Shown: piece by piece, positions 1 through 6,405 of the stretch | Numbering within the stretch: position 1 is the first letter of the stretch | How the letters are laid out: each line of letters opens with the position of its first letter | Source: an uncultured Aliterella sp. | GTDB taxonomy: Bacteria > Cyanobacteriota > Cyanobacteriia > Cyanobacteriales > Chroococcidiopsidaceae | Direction of reading: 5' to 3' | Assembly: GCA_905479905.1 (NCBI GenBank) | Contig: CAJQOK010000293.1 | Span: 1-6,865 of the forward strand | DNA: 6,865 nucleotides | Position numbers and translations under genes: made by a program | Notes under the pieces: generated by a model | What the model was told of the DNA's origin: nothing | The model's input: the letters and a program-made list of their open reading frames with translations, nothing else | Database searches by the model: none

Positions 1-609
1 CTTGCGTATCCACTCCCATTTTGCCGCACCATTATAGCCTTGAGCGCGGGTACGTCCGTGAACAGTAATCATTTGCGCCCCCGCATTTTCCATGCGTTTA
101 GCAAAGTCTAAAATCGTGATTTCATTGTCACTCCAGCCAATGCGAGTTTTGACTGTAACCGGGACATCTACAGCTTTGACTACTGAGCGGACAATTTCTT
201 CGGCTATTTCTGGCTGACGCAGTAAAGAAGAACCACCCCCATTTTTAGTAATTTTATTAACAGGACAACCCATATTAATATCTACTGTGTCCGCACCTTC
301 TGCTACAGCCATTACCGCCGCTTCTGCCAAAAAATCGGGGCGACAATCAAATAGTTGAATGCTAATTGGTCTTTCGCTCTCGTCAATCTCCATGATTTTT
401 GGCAATTCTTTGACGTAATGCAACCCCGTAGCATTTACCATTTCGGTGTACATCATCGAATCGGGAGCGTAGCGCCTGACTAAACGCCGAAATACTAAAT
501 CGGTCACCCCTGATAATGGCGATTGTAAGACGCGACTATTTACTTCTAAAGAGCCAATTTTAAGCGGGGTAGAGAGTCGAGATTGAAGTAGGGGAGACAA
601 AGAAATCAT
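1..609 (-). CDS. dusB: tRNA-dihydrouridine synthase (Dus family, DusB-like), N-terminal 203 residues, C-terminus beyond left edge
   Basis: This is the FMN-dependent enzyme that reduces specific uridines in tRNA to dihydrouridine, in the cytosol. The minus-strand frame is open from an ATG at 609-607 to the window edge, giving 203 codons of an expected 320-350. The FMN-barrel start LQSPLSGVTDLVFRRL is at residues 28-43, followed by YTEMVNATGL at 54-63. The family signature DINMGCPVNKITKNGGGSSL is at 110-129 and has the catalytic cysteine at 115. VTVKTRIGW (151-159) and VHGRTRAQGY (183-192) supply the conserved Lys and His that contact FMN or tRNA. The NMGCP motif and the SGVTD start favour the DusB/NifR3 branch over DusA, but the subclass is less certain than the family. 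The upstream Shine-Dalgarno is weak. A promoter at 653-681 suggests transcription independent of the anti-sigma gene 147 bp upstream. Confidence 0.95.
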   Translation of the reverse strand, partial: MISLSPLLQSRLSTPLKIGSLEVNSRVLQSPLSGVTDLVFRRLVRRYAPDSMMYTEMVNATGLHYVKELPKIMEIDESERPISIQLFDCRPDFLAEAAVMAVAEGADTVDINMGCPVNKITKNGGGSSLLRQPEIAEEIVRSVVKAVDVPVTVKTRIGWSDNEITILDFAKRMENAGAQMITVHGRTRAQGYNGAAKWEWIRK

Positions 610-652
610 ATAAATTTACCGATCTGCTTCTTTAAAGATAATCATTGTTGCA

Positions 653-681
653 ACTATAGGAATGAATAACCGCCTTGACAA
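653..681 (-). promoter_or_regulatory. Sigma-70-type promoter for dus
   Basis: Reading the minus strand, TTGTCA (681-676) is followed by a 17-bp spacer and TATAGT (658-653). This is one mismatch from the -35 consensus and one from the -10 consensus, at the optimal spacing. The predicted start lies near 646, which gives a leader of about 37 nt before the dus ATG at 609. The -35 hexamer lies inside a perfect 11-bp inverted repeat CCTTG-A-CAAGG (673-683), a possible protein-binding site. This is a motif match only. Confidence 0.6.
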
Positions 682-693
682 GGAAATTGCCCC

Positions 694-732
694 GTGCGAT
701 AGCGCAAGCGCGCCCGGTTACGGGCTTCGCAC
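694..732. repeat. GC-rich palindromic intergenic element (REP-like)
   Basis: An outer arm GTGCGA (694-699) pairs with TCGCAC (727-732). An inner stem GCCCG (712-716) pairs with CGGGC (721-725) around a 4-nt GTTA loop. Between them lies TAGCGCAAGCGC, itself rich in GCGC. The block is much more GC-rich than the flanking DNA and sits just past the stop codon of the anti-sigma gene (757). It resembles the short interspersed palindromes that are common in cyanobacterial genomes. There is no T-run on either side, so it does not look like a classical intrinsic terminator, although it could stabilise the 3' end of the sigma operon mRNA. Confidence 0.6.
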
Positions 733-756
733 TTTGTATAAATAAGGTCTGGAAAA

Positions 757-1482
757 TCAAGAAGCTGCGATCATAACTACTTGCCCAACTGGGTGTGTTG
801 GTGCGGCTGATTCTATAGTGACAAATAACTGCGATATTTCTGAATTTTCGTCATACACATTAGCAGGAATAGATATTTGAGCTAAACTTGTACCACTCGA
901 ACCACCCTTAAACTGTCCGCAACGTATCGTTTGATTATCAACTACCGCCCAAAGCCAGTAAGTTTTACCTGCGGGAGGAGGAGGAACGTCTTGCGAAGCA
1001 ATAACTGCTTTGTTTGCCTCAAAATCCATAAATACACTACCCACAGCCTTTGATTTTGGCTCTTTGCTTTTTAAAGAGTAAATATGCGTTGTATCACCTT
1101 GCAATACACCAATTACCTGACTAGATTGGCTGTAGTGCTGCCGTAAATTATAGCCGTCTAAACCTAGCGCTAAGGCTAAAATTGCCGCCGTTCCCGCCAC
1201 AATTTTAGCCCAAGGTAAAACTAATGGTTTTGATATGGGCGCAATGTATAAAGGCGTTTCTATCGCCGCCAAAATAGCGTTGCGTAGATGGGTTGGTGGT
1301 GCTTGAACTTGAGCATAAGGTAAAAGCCCTAACACTTCCTGCCATCGTGCTATATCTTGATGTAACTTAGGGTTTTCTGCCAAAAGCTGTTTAAATTCCT
1401 CTGCTTCATGAGAGCATAGATTGCCGAGGACATAGCCCACAGTTAGGTCTTCTAAATTTTGAGGGGGTGAAGATTCTTTCAT
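757..1482 (-). CDS. Anti-sigma factor, RskA (anti-sigma-K) type, single-pass membrane protein
   Basis: This 241-aa protein is predicted to hold the neighbouring sigma factor at the inner membrane until a signal triggers release. The N-terminal cytosolic anti-sigma domain (about 10-55, LTVGYVLGNLCSHEAEEF... ending LGLLP) matches the RskA-type helical domain and lacks the HxxxCxxC zinc motif. A hydrophobic segment at about 88-108 (LVLPWAKIVAGTAAILALAL) is the single transmembrane helix. The periplasmic RskA domain (about 120-240) shows PPPPAGKTYWLWAVV at 167-181 and the terminal VTIESAAPTHPVGQVVM at 221-237, both typical of the family. It begins 7 bp after the stop of the sigma gene, so co-transcription is very likely. 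In mycobacterial SigK/RskA, release involves regulated proteolysis in the membrane; whether that holds here is inference. The signal sensed is unknown. The start is the only ATG before the conserved domain. Confidence 0.9.
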   Translation of the reverse strand: MKESSPPQNLEDLTVGYVLGNLCSHEAEEFKQLLAENPKLHQDIARWQEVLGLLPYAQVQAPPTHLRNAILAAIETPLYIAPISKPLVLPWAKIVAGTAAILALALGLDGYNLRQHYSQSSQVIGVLQGDTTHIYSLKSKEPKSKAVGSVFMDFEANKAVIASQDVPPPPAGKTYWLWAVVDNQTIRCGQFKGGSSGTSLAQISIPANVYDENSEISQLFVTIESAAPTHPVGQVVMIAAS

Positions 1483-1489
1483 AGGGCAA

Positions 1490-2134
1490 CTATTGAGTTA
1501 AATAAAATAAGATTGTTCTAAGTTTTTTTAAGGCTTGACGCGCCGATGTTTTCACTGTCCCAAGAGGGATATTTAAGGTTTTGGCAATTTCTGACTGGCT
1601 GAGGTCTTGGTAATATGCCATCTCTAATATTTTACGCTGCTGCTCTGGGAGTTGTGCTAACGCGGATTGAACGTGCTGGGAACTATCCCATAGATCAACT
1701 TGCTCAAAAGCCGAGCGCGAAAATGATTGAGTTGTTGTCTGTCGCCAGCGTTCGAGAAACTTATTGCGCGAAAATCGCGATCGCAATTTGTCAAGAGCGC
1801 GCGATCGCGTCATTACTATTAAGTAGCTACTCAAAGAACCACGTGCCGGATTATAGGTGTTTCTATGCCAAAGACTTACAAAAACTTCTTGGGTTAAATC
1901 TTCTGCTTCTTGAGCGTTTTTTAAGATTTTTAACGCCAAGCCATAAACAAGTAAGCCATAGCGATCGTAAAGCTTGCTTAGTGCTGATTTTTCACCTGTT
2001 TTAAGTGCTTGGATTAGCTCTAAATCCTTTTGCTGCAATGAATTATTTAAGTTGAACTTAAGCGGATCTAAGTCTATCATGCCTTCTCTATAGCAAGTTG
2101 GAATGGATACTTTGCTTTTGATGAGGTCGAGCAT
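1490..2134 (-). CDS. ECF-like (group 3/4) RNA polymerase sigma factor, SigK-like
   Basis: This is a 214-aa alternative sigma factor that redirects RNA polymerase to a specific promoter set. Sigma region 2 spans about residues 52-121: LSKLYDRYGLLVYGLALKI, then the core-binding motif AEDLTQEVFVSLWHR (77-91), and region 2.3/2.4 GSLSSYLIVMTRSRALDKLR (99-118). Region 4 spans about 155-207, LAQLPEQQRKILEMAYYQDL followed by the helix-turn-helix LSQSEIAKTLNIPLGTVKT (178-196). There is no region 1 or full region 3, as expected for ECF-type factors. The cognate anti-sigma gene follows 7 bp downstream. The start is uncertain: Met1 (2134) has only a distant AGGTAGAG, and Met19 (2080, MIDLDPLKF) is preceded by AGAAGG at only 1 nt. 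Both starts leave the sigma domains intact. Two HIP1 octamers 24 bp apart lie inside region 2.4. Cyanobacterial names such as SigG, SigH or SigI cannot be assigned from this view. Confidence 0.92.
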   Translation of the reverse strand: MLDLIKSKVSIPTCYREGMIDLDPLKFNLNNSLQQKDLELIQALKTGEKSALSKLYDRYGLLVYGLALKILKNAQEAEDLTQEVFVSLWHRNTYNPARGSLSSYLIVMTRSRALDKLRSRFSRNKFLERWRQTTTQSFSRSAFEQVDLWDSSQHVQSALAQLPEQQRKILEMAYYQDLSQSEIAKTLNIPLGTVKTSARQALKKLRTILFYLTQ

Positions 2135-2178
2135 ACAGCTTATAGCTCTACCTAAATGCCTGGTTCAACCTTAACTTT

Positions 2179-2192
2179 GTATATATTTATAC
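2179..2192. promoter_or_regulatory. GTA-N8-TAC palindrome (NtcA-like consensus) in the divergent intergenic region
   Basis: The sequence GTATATATTTATAC is a GTATA/TATAC inverted repeat with a 4-bp centre, and it fits the NtcA consensus GTA-N8-TAC exactly. It overlaps the candidate -10 of the sigma operon, where a bound regulator would more likely repress than activate. No well-formed TAN3T -10 was found 22 bp away on either side, so activation in the classic NtcA arrangement is not supported. The core is very AT-rich, which makes a chance match realistic. Confidence 0.25.
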
Positions 2193-2213
2193 TAGCACGT
2201 AAATAAATGTAAA
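2186..2213 (-). promoter_or_regulatory. Candidate promoter of the sigma/anti-sigma operon
   Basis: On the minus strand, TTTACA (2213-2208) is followed by 16 bp and TATAAA (2191-2186), each one mismatch from the housekeeping consensus. The -35 lies inside the GTAAAnAAAT tandem repeat, and the -10 lies inside a GTA-N8-TAC palindrome. The implied leader to Met1 (2134) is about 45 nt. The region is AT-rich, so chance matches are possible. Confidence 0.4.
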
Positions 2214-2233
2214 CAAATGTAAAGAAAGTAAAT
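2199..2233. repeat. Tandem repeat, about 3.5 copies of a 10-bp unit GTAAAnAAAT
   Basis: Units begin at 2199 (GTAAATAAAT), 2209 (GTAAACAAAT), 2219 (GTAAAGAAA, one base short) and 2228 (GTAAAT). The period of 10, 10 and 9 bp puts every GTAAA on nearly the same face of the helix. The array lies between the divergent sigma operon and the 189-aa gene, and it contains the candidate -35 of the sigma operon. It could be an array of sites for a cooperatively binding protein or a curved-DNA element. Confidence 0.7.
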
Positions 2234-2317
2234 CCAATAGGTATTCAGCTTGCGTATTTGAATAAACCATTTTTGAGTTAGTGCAACTGTCAAAAGTTAT
2301 AAGCCACAATAAAACCC

Positions 2318-2887
2318 ATGACTAACAAGTACAGACTAAAAACTAGCAAACACTTTTATAAACAGCTTTTAACACCGGATGTATCAATAGTTAGACCAGA
2401 ATACGATAATGCAGACAGCATATTGGTTTTGCATCCAGCTTTGCTGTATCGGCATTATGCGATCGCCAATCATGAAACTATTGGCTACGTTGCTTATCAA
2501 GGTTGGCAAAAGGAGGGACGCGGCTTTGTGGCGCTTACTCCTTCGTGGGAACAAGAAGATCCAGAACTAATGTATATCAGCGAAGCCAATATTTTAAAAC
2601 TACCATTGCTGGAACCCTTGATAGGCAGTAGTAGAAGGTTTCCCCACTGGTACGCTAAGTTAGCGGAAATGGTGCGAAAGCAAATAGATCGGCGGCTAAA
2701 TAGTTACGATCCACAAACAGAGGCGATCGTTTTGGGACAAGTTGAAAATACCACGCAAGTATTTCCAACCGATGAAGTGTATCAGCAAATTAACAGAGTT
2801 GAAATATTTAACTTTTCAAGTTTTGAAACGTCTCTAGAAAGCTGTCACCAGCATTTTAAAAATCGCGCTTGCGAGTTGATTTTATAA
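2318..2887 (+). CDS. Uncharacterised 189-aa protein, divergent from the sigma factor
   Basis: I do not recognise a family. The protein appears soluble, with no signal peptide or transmembrane segment. It starts basic (MTNKYRLKTSKHFYKQLL), followed by a mixed strand-like section (about 25-75: SILVLHPALLYRHYAIA, ETIGYVAYQGWQKEGRGFVAL). Next comes an acidic stretch, SWEQEDPELMY (76-86), and a basic, probably helical section, HWYAKLAEMVRKQIDRRLNS (109-128). The tail is unremarkable and holds two cysteines (about 175 and 185). Codon use matches its neighbours and a HIP1 site sits at 2459-2466, which argues for a resident gene. The ATG at 2318 has no Shine-Dalgarno. A weak promoter, TTGAGT (2273-2278) then TTATAA (2297-2302) with an 18-bp spacer, would give an almost leaderless mRNA. 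The divergent position makes it a candidate for shared regulation with the sigma operon, but this is inference. Confidence 0.75.
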   Translation: MTNKYRLKTSKHFYKQLLTPDVSIVRPEYDNADSILVLHPALLYRHYAIANHETIGYVAYQGWQKEGRGFVALTPSWEQEDPELMYISEANILKLPLLEPLIGSSRRFPHWYAKLAEMVRKQIDRRLNSYDPQTEAIVLGQVENTTQVFPTDEVYQQINRVEIFNFSSFETSLESCHQHFKNRACELIL

Positions 2888-2888
2888 A

Positions 2889-3014
2889 GGGGTTTACCTC
2901 GGATTGTGTGGTTTGGGGGTATATCAGGCTATAGTTCACGCTCATTGGCAAACTTTAGATCGAGAATTGGAGTCAGTAGCGGGAACTCTCCATGACAGTA
3001 TTGAAAACACCTAG
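2889..3014 (+). pseudogene. Fragment of an RppB-like sensor histidine kinase (N-terminal region only)
   Basis: In one plus-strand frame the DNA reads GVYLGLCGLGVYQAIVHAHW (2889-2948) and continues with QTLDRELESVAGTLHDSIENT to a TAG at 3012-3014. From memory of the family, this matches the end of the first membrane helix and the start of the sensor region of cyanobacterial RppB/NrsS-type histidine kinases, where a motif close to HAHWxxLDRELESVAGTLHD recurs. No start codon, kinase core (H, N, G boxes) or response-regulator partner is present. The same frame continues past the TAG as QTLTNFFPPLEQLVLLNT to a TAA at 3069, which may be more decayed coding sequence or chance. It begins only 2 bp after the stop of the 189-aa gene. 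The family assignment rests on motif memory and was not searched. Confidence 0.6.
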
Positions 3015-3179
3015 CAAACATTAACTAACTTTTTCCCTCCATTAGAGCAATTAGTATTATTAAATACATAACTTGACTCGGTAAAAATCGTATATTTTGT
3101 CAGACATTCAGTGTTAAATGGGCGAAGTTCTAAAAAAATTTAGCTCTAATTAGTGTTGAGACAAAATTAGGTGTGATAC
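3015..3179. other. Leader region of the porin gene, no convincing promoter
   Basis: This stretch is AT-rich and non-coding apart from the possible tail of the kinase relic up to 3071. TTGACT (3073-3078) and TATATT (3091-3096) are both present but only 12 bp apart, too close for a normal promoter. A short inverted repeat CTAAA-AAAA-TTTAG lies at about 3130-3143. The Shine-Dalgarno AGGTG (3169-3173) stands 6 nt before the GTG at 3180 and fixes the porin start. No Fur-type or NtcA-type box was seen. Confidence 0.4.
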
Positions 3180-4838
3180 GTGACGAAAGTTTTAGGCAAC
3201 CTATGGCTATGGACAGCTATATTAGCAATTATTTTGTCCAGTGATATTGTCTTAGCTGGAGAATACCTAATAGAAGCAGAAATAAGTAATAACTCCCTAG
3301 TCCAAAATGAAGCCGTACCAAAAGGTTTAGAACAACTAACATCTGTTTCTCAATTGTCCGACGTACAGCCCACCGATTGGGCATTTCAAGCATTACAATC
3401 ATTAGTAGAGCGTTACGGTTGTATTGCAGGCTATCCTGATGGCACGTACCGAGGAAACCGCGCCTTAACAAGATACGAATTTGCGGCGGGTTTGAATGCC
3501 TGTTTAGACAGAATTAACGAATTAATTGCCACCTCAACAACTAACTTAGTTACAAAAGCAGACTTAGTTAGTTTGCAGCGATTGCAACAAGAGTTTACCA
3601 CTGAAATTACTGCTTTGCGAGGTAGAGTTGATACTGTAGAAGTGCAAGTAGCAGAATTAGAATCTAACCAATTTTCCACCACTACTAAAATTAACGGTGA
3701 AGTAATTACTTACCTTGGCGATGCTTTTGGTAATAGCGCCGACTCTATTAATAACACTACTCTTGGTTATCGCCTCCGACTAGACTTTAATACTAGCTTT
3801 ACTGGTGAAGATCGTTTACGCACTCGGTTTCAATCTACTAATTTAAGATTATTTGATACTGGCGCAACCTTTGGCGGAAGTCCTGAAGTAGCAATTGGCG
3901 GCGTTTCTAATGAAACTCGTTTTACTCCTAGCAGCGTAACTCAAAACGGTGAAATTAGACTCAGCCAGCTAGAATACCGCTTTCCTATCGGCGAAAAGCT
4001 CAAAATTTATCTAGAAGCCAACACAATCGATCCTTCTTACGTCACCGATACAGTTAGTCCTTTTATCGATACAGCAACAGGAGCAATTTCTAACTTTGGT
4101 CAAGTAAACCCTGTATATTTTCCTTTAGGTAATCAAGCAGGTATTGCCGCTAATTACAGCTTAACTAAAACTTTGAGCTTAGATGCGGGCTATTTTGGCG
4201 AAGATTCTTCTACAGGCGCACCCAACAACCCCGGTACTGATTCTGGTTTATTTAACGGTGGCTACAGCGCCTTTGGGCAATTGGTATATAGCGGAAGTCG
4301 GTTAAAGCTTAGTTTTCTTTACCTCAACTCCTATTCGCCTCGCAATGGCGTTGATACTCTAGCTGGAAGTAATGCAGCAAAAATAATTGGATCAGGCCCA
4401 GTAATTGGTAATGGCTACGGAATCCAAACTAATTATCGGATTGGTAGCGGCTTTGAATTAGGTGGGTGGGTTGGTTATACCGCCGCACGAAGTTTCGGTA
4501 CAAAAGGCGATGCTAGTATTTTTAACTATGCTGTAACTTTATCTTTCCCAGATTTAGGCAAAAAAGGTAATTTAGGTGGCGTTGTCGTTGGGATGCAACC
4601 AAGGCTTACAGACACTAGCAACGATGCTTTAGCAAATGCTATCGGCTTACCGATTGAAAACGGCGTGCAAAGTAGAAGCGATCGCAATAGTGGTTTGCAT
4701 CTTGAAGCCTTTTATCGCTATCAGTTAAATGACAATATTTCTGTTACTCCTGGTTTCTTTTGGCTGACTGCACCAAATCATGATTCGCGCAACCCTGATG
4801 TAGTTATTGGTGTAATTAGAACTTCATTTATTTTCTAA
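3180..4838 (+). CDS. SLH-domain/OprB-family outer-membrane porin (cyanobacterial Som / iron-uptake porin type)
   Basis: This 552-aa protein would form a beta-barrel channel in the outer membrane, anchored to the cell wall through its SLH domain. The GTG start is supported by AGGTG 6 nt upstream. A signal peptide covers about 1-26, with a hydrophobic core LWLWTAILAIIL and cleavage after VLA. The single SLH domain (about 56-115) shows LSDVQPTDWAFQALQSLVER, then GCIAGYPDGTYRGNRALTRY and EFAAGLNACL. A heptad-like coiled coil follows at about 125-163 (LVSLQRLQQEF through LRGRVDTVEVQVAELE). The rest (about 165-552) is an OprB-type barrel with alternating strands, ending in the outer-membrane C-terminal phenylalanine (IRTSFIF). 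Length and order fit the cyanobacterial porin family. Members have been linked to iron, inorganic ion or small organic solute passage; the substrate here cannot be read from sequence. It lies 97 bp upstream of the amino-acid transporter on the same strand. Confidence 0.92.
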   Translation: MTKVLGNLWLWTAILAIILSSDIVLAGEYLIEAEISNNSLVQNEAVPKGLEQLTSVSQLSDVQPTDWAFQALQSLVERYGCIAGYPDGTYRGNRALTRYEFAAGLNACLDRINELIATSTTNLVTKADLVSLQRLQQEFTTEITALRGRVDTVEVQVAELESNQFSTTTKINGEVITYLGDAFGNSADSINNTTLGYRLRLDFNTSFTGEDRLRTRFQSTNLRLFDTGATFGGSPEVAIGGVSNETRFTPSSVTQNGEIRLSQLEYRFPIGEKLKIYLEANTIDPSYVTDTVSPFIDTATGAISNFGQVNPVYFPLGNQAGIAANYSLTKTLSLDAGYFGEDSSTGAPNNPGTDSGLFNGGYSAFGQLVYSGSRLKLSFLYLNSYSPRNGVDTLAGSNAAKIIGSGPVIGNGYGIQTNYRIGSGFELGGWVGYTAARSFGTKGDASIFNYAVTLSFPDLGKKGNLGGVVVGMQPRLTDTSNDALANAIGLPIENGVQSRSDRNSGLHLEAFYRYQLNDNISVTPGFFWLTAPNHDSRNPDVVIGVIRTSFIF

Positions 4839-4935
4839 AATTATTATGATTAAAATTAAATTAAATACTTCTTAAGGTAGTAGCTAAAAATCACCAGTTT
4901 TCTTTGATTAACTTACTAAAGGCGGTGCATCAGAA

Positions 4936-6405
4936 TTGCTAACAATAATAAGAAAAAAAACAATAGTTGCAATTGCGCTCTTTGCAGTAGTTGCCCTGAG
5001 TATTATTAGTGGAAATAGTTTAATAGAAAAAGCGATCGCGCAATCAAATAACCAAAAAGTAGTAATGGTTACGTCTGCTGACTATCCACCTTATGAGTTT
5101 CGAGATACAGCTTCAGGCAACAATGAAATCATTGGCTTTGATGTAGATATTGCTAAATATATTACTAAAGAGCTTGGCTTAGAATTATCAATTACAGATA
5201 CAGATTTTAATGGTATAATTCCGGCTTTGCAATCAAAACGTGCTGACTTTGCAATGGCTGGAATGACACCGACAGCAGAGCGCAAAAAAAACGTTGATTT
5301 TTCTGATATTTACTACGAAGCAAAAAACACAATTGTTAGTTTAAAGGGCAGCAATTTAAAAACACCAGCAGATTTAAGCGGTAAAGAAGTAGGCGTACAA
5401 CTAGGCTCAACTCAAGAAACCGCAGCCAAAGAATTTAAAAATGTTAAACTCAAATCCTTAAACAAAACTTCAGAAATTATCCAAGAAGTTAAAGCAAAAC
5501 GGATAGAAGCGGCAGTTATTGAAGATACGATCGCTAAAGGTTTTATTGCTAATAATCCCGACTTAGAATTTACTACTATCCCCAATGTTGGCGAAGCGGG
5601 AAGTGCGATCGCCTTTCCCAAAGGATCGACGCGAGTAGCTGATTTTAACCGCGTTTTGGCGCAAATGAAACAAAGCGGTGAAATTGATAGATTAATCAAA
5701 AAATGGTTTGAAAATAATGGTAATCCTGTTGCTACTCCTACCAATTCTGGCTTTGGTTTTGGCAAAATAGCTTCTAGCATTCCTTATATTATTGACGGGA
5801 TCAAGATAACTTTATTATTCACCCTAATATCAGCATTTTTTGGCTTTCTTTGGGGCGTGATACTGTCGTTATTCAAAATTTCGACACTCAAGCCTTTACA
5901 GTGGTTTGCAAATGCTTATACATCGGTTTTTAGAGGCACACCGCTATTATTGCAAATTGCCTTAGTTTACTATGCAACGCCACAAATAATAGGCTATAAT
6001 ATCCCGCCTTTATTAGCCGGGGTAGTTACTTTTACTCTCAATTCTGGGGCGTATATTTCCGAAACAATTAGAGCGGGAATACTTGCAGTAGATAAAGGAC
6101 AAGCAGAGGCGGCTTTGTCTTTAGGTATTCCTTACAAACCAATGATGCAAGATATCATTTTGCCGCAAGGATTAAAAAATATTTTGCCAGCCTTGGTAAA
6201 CGAAAGTATCGCCTTACTAAAAGATTCAGCTTTGGTGTCAACAATTGGTGTAGCCGATTTACTGCGCCGCGCTCAAATTGTGGGAGCAGAAAAATATATT
6301 TATTTTGAACCTCTACTATTTGCAGGCATTGTATATTATTTATTAGTTATGAGCTTAACCTGGGGGGGCTATGCACTCGAACGAAGACTTCAACGGAGTA
6401 GTTAG
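4936..6405 (+). CDS. bgtB: Polar/basic amino-acid ABC transporter, fused substrate-binding and permease protein (BgtB/GlnP-like)
   Basis: This 489-aa protein carries both the periplasmic receptor and the membrane channel of an amino-acid importer. A signal sequence spans about 1-36 (RKK, hydrophobic core, cleavage near AIAQ). The SBP_bac_3 binding domain is about 41-261: VTSADYPPYEF (45-55), IGFDVDIAKYI (66-76), and MAGMTPTAERKKNVDFS (107-123) with the ligand carboxylate-binding Arg at 116. AAVIEDTIAKG (192-202) carries the acidic residue expected to meet the amino group. After a short linker, a HisM-type permease domain (about 281-484) has several membrane helices and the ATPase-coupling EAA loop GQAEAALSLGIPYKPMMQDI (388-407). 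No ATG or GTG precedes the signal peptide in frame, and an in-frame stop lies at 4909-4911. TTG at 4936 is therefore the best start, with AAGGCGG about 10 nt upstream. In Synechocystis, BgtB has this fused layout and moves basic amino acids and glutamine; the substrate here is inferred from that. Confidence 0.9.
   Translation: MLTIIRKKTIVAIALFAVVALSIISGNSLIEKAIAQSNNQKVVMVTSADYPPYEFRDTASGNNEIIGFDVDIAKYITKELGLELSITDTDFNGIIPALQSKRADFAMAGMTPTAERKKNVDFSDIYYEAKNTIVSLKGSNLKTPADLSGKEVGVQLGSTQETAAKEFKNVKLKSLNKTSEIIQEVKAKRIEAAVIEDTIAKGFIANNPDLEFTTIPNVGEAGSAIAFPKGSTRVADFNRVLAQMKQSGEIDRLIKKWFENNGNPVATPTNSGFGFGKIASSIPYIIDGIKITLLFTLISAFFGFLWGVILSLFKISTLKPLQWFANAYTSVFRGTPLLLQIALVYYATPQIIGYNIPPLLAGVVTFTLNSGAYISETIRAGILAVDKGQAEAALSLGIPYKPMMQDIILPQGLKNILPALVNESIALLKDSALVSTIGVADLLRRAQIVGAEKYIYFEPLLFAGIVYYLLVMSLTWGGYALERRLQRSS

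Noticed and set aside
694..732. The palindrome as a Rho-independent terminator
   Set aside because: No T-run follows the stem in either direction and the stem is interrupted, so it was called as a repeat element.
1615..2004. A 129-codon open frame on the plus strand
   Set aside because: It lies entirely antisense to the sigma factor gene, whose regions 2 and 4 are clearly recognisable. The predicted protein has no domain, and the HIP1 sites and codon structure are explained by the minus-strand gene.
3073..3096. TTGACT and TATATT as a promoter for the porin
   Set aside because: The two hexamers are separated by only 12 bp, well below the 16-18 bp needed.
3229..3682. Two overlapping minus-strand open frames (80 and 83 codons)
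   Set aside because: They are antisense to the SLH domain and coiled coil of the porin, have no recognisable domain and no convincing start signals.
4839..4935. Promoter, terminator or NtcA site between the porin and the transporter
   Set aside because: The 97-bp stretch is AT-rich but has no GTA-N8-TAC match, no well-spaced -35/-10 pair and no stem followed by T residues.
4925..4939. GTG at 4925 as an alternative transporter start
   Set aside because: It is in another frame and meets a TAA after five codons; the TTG at 4936 is the only start that keeps the basic end of the signal peptide.
5091..5780. Minus-strand open frames (64 and 122 codons)
   Set aside because: They are antisense to the conserved substrate-binding domain of the transporter and are best seen as shadows.
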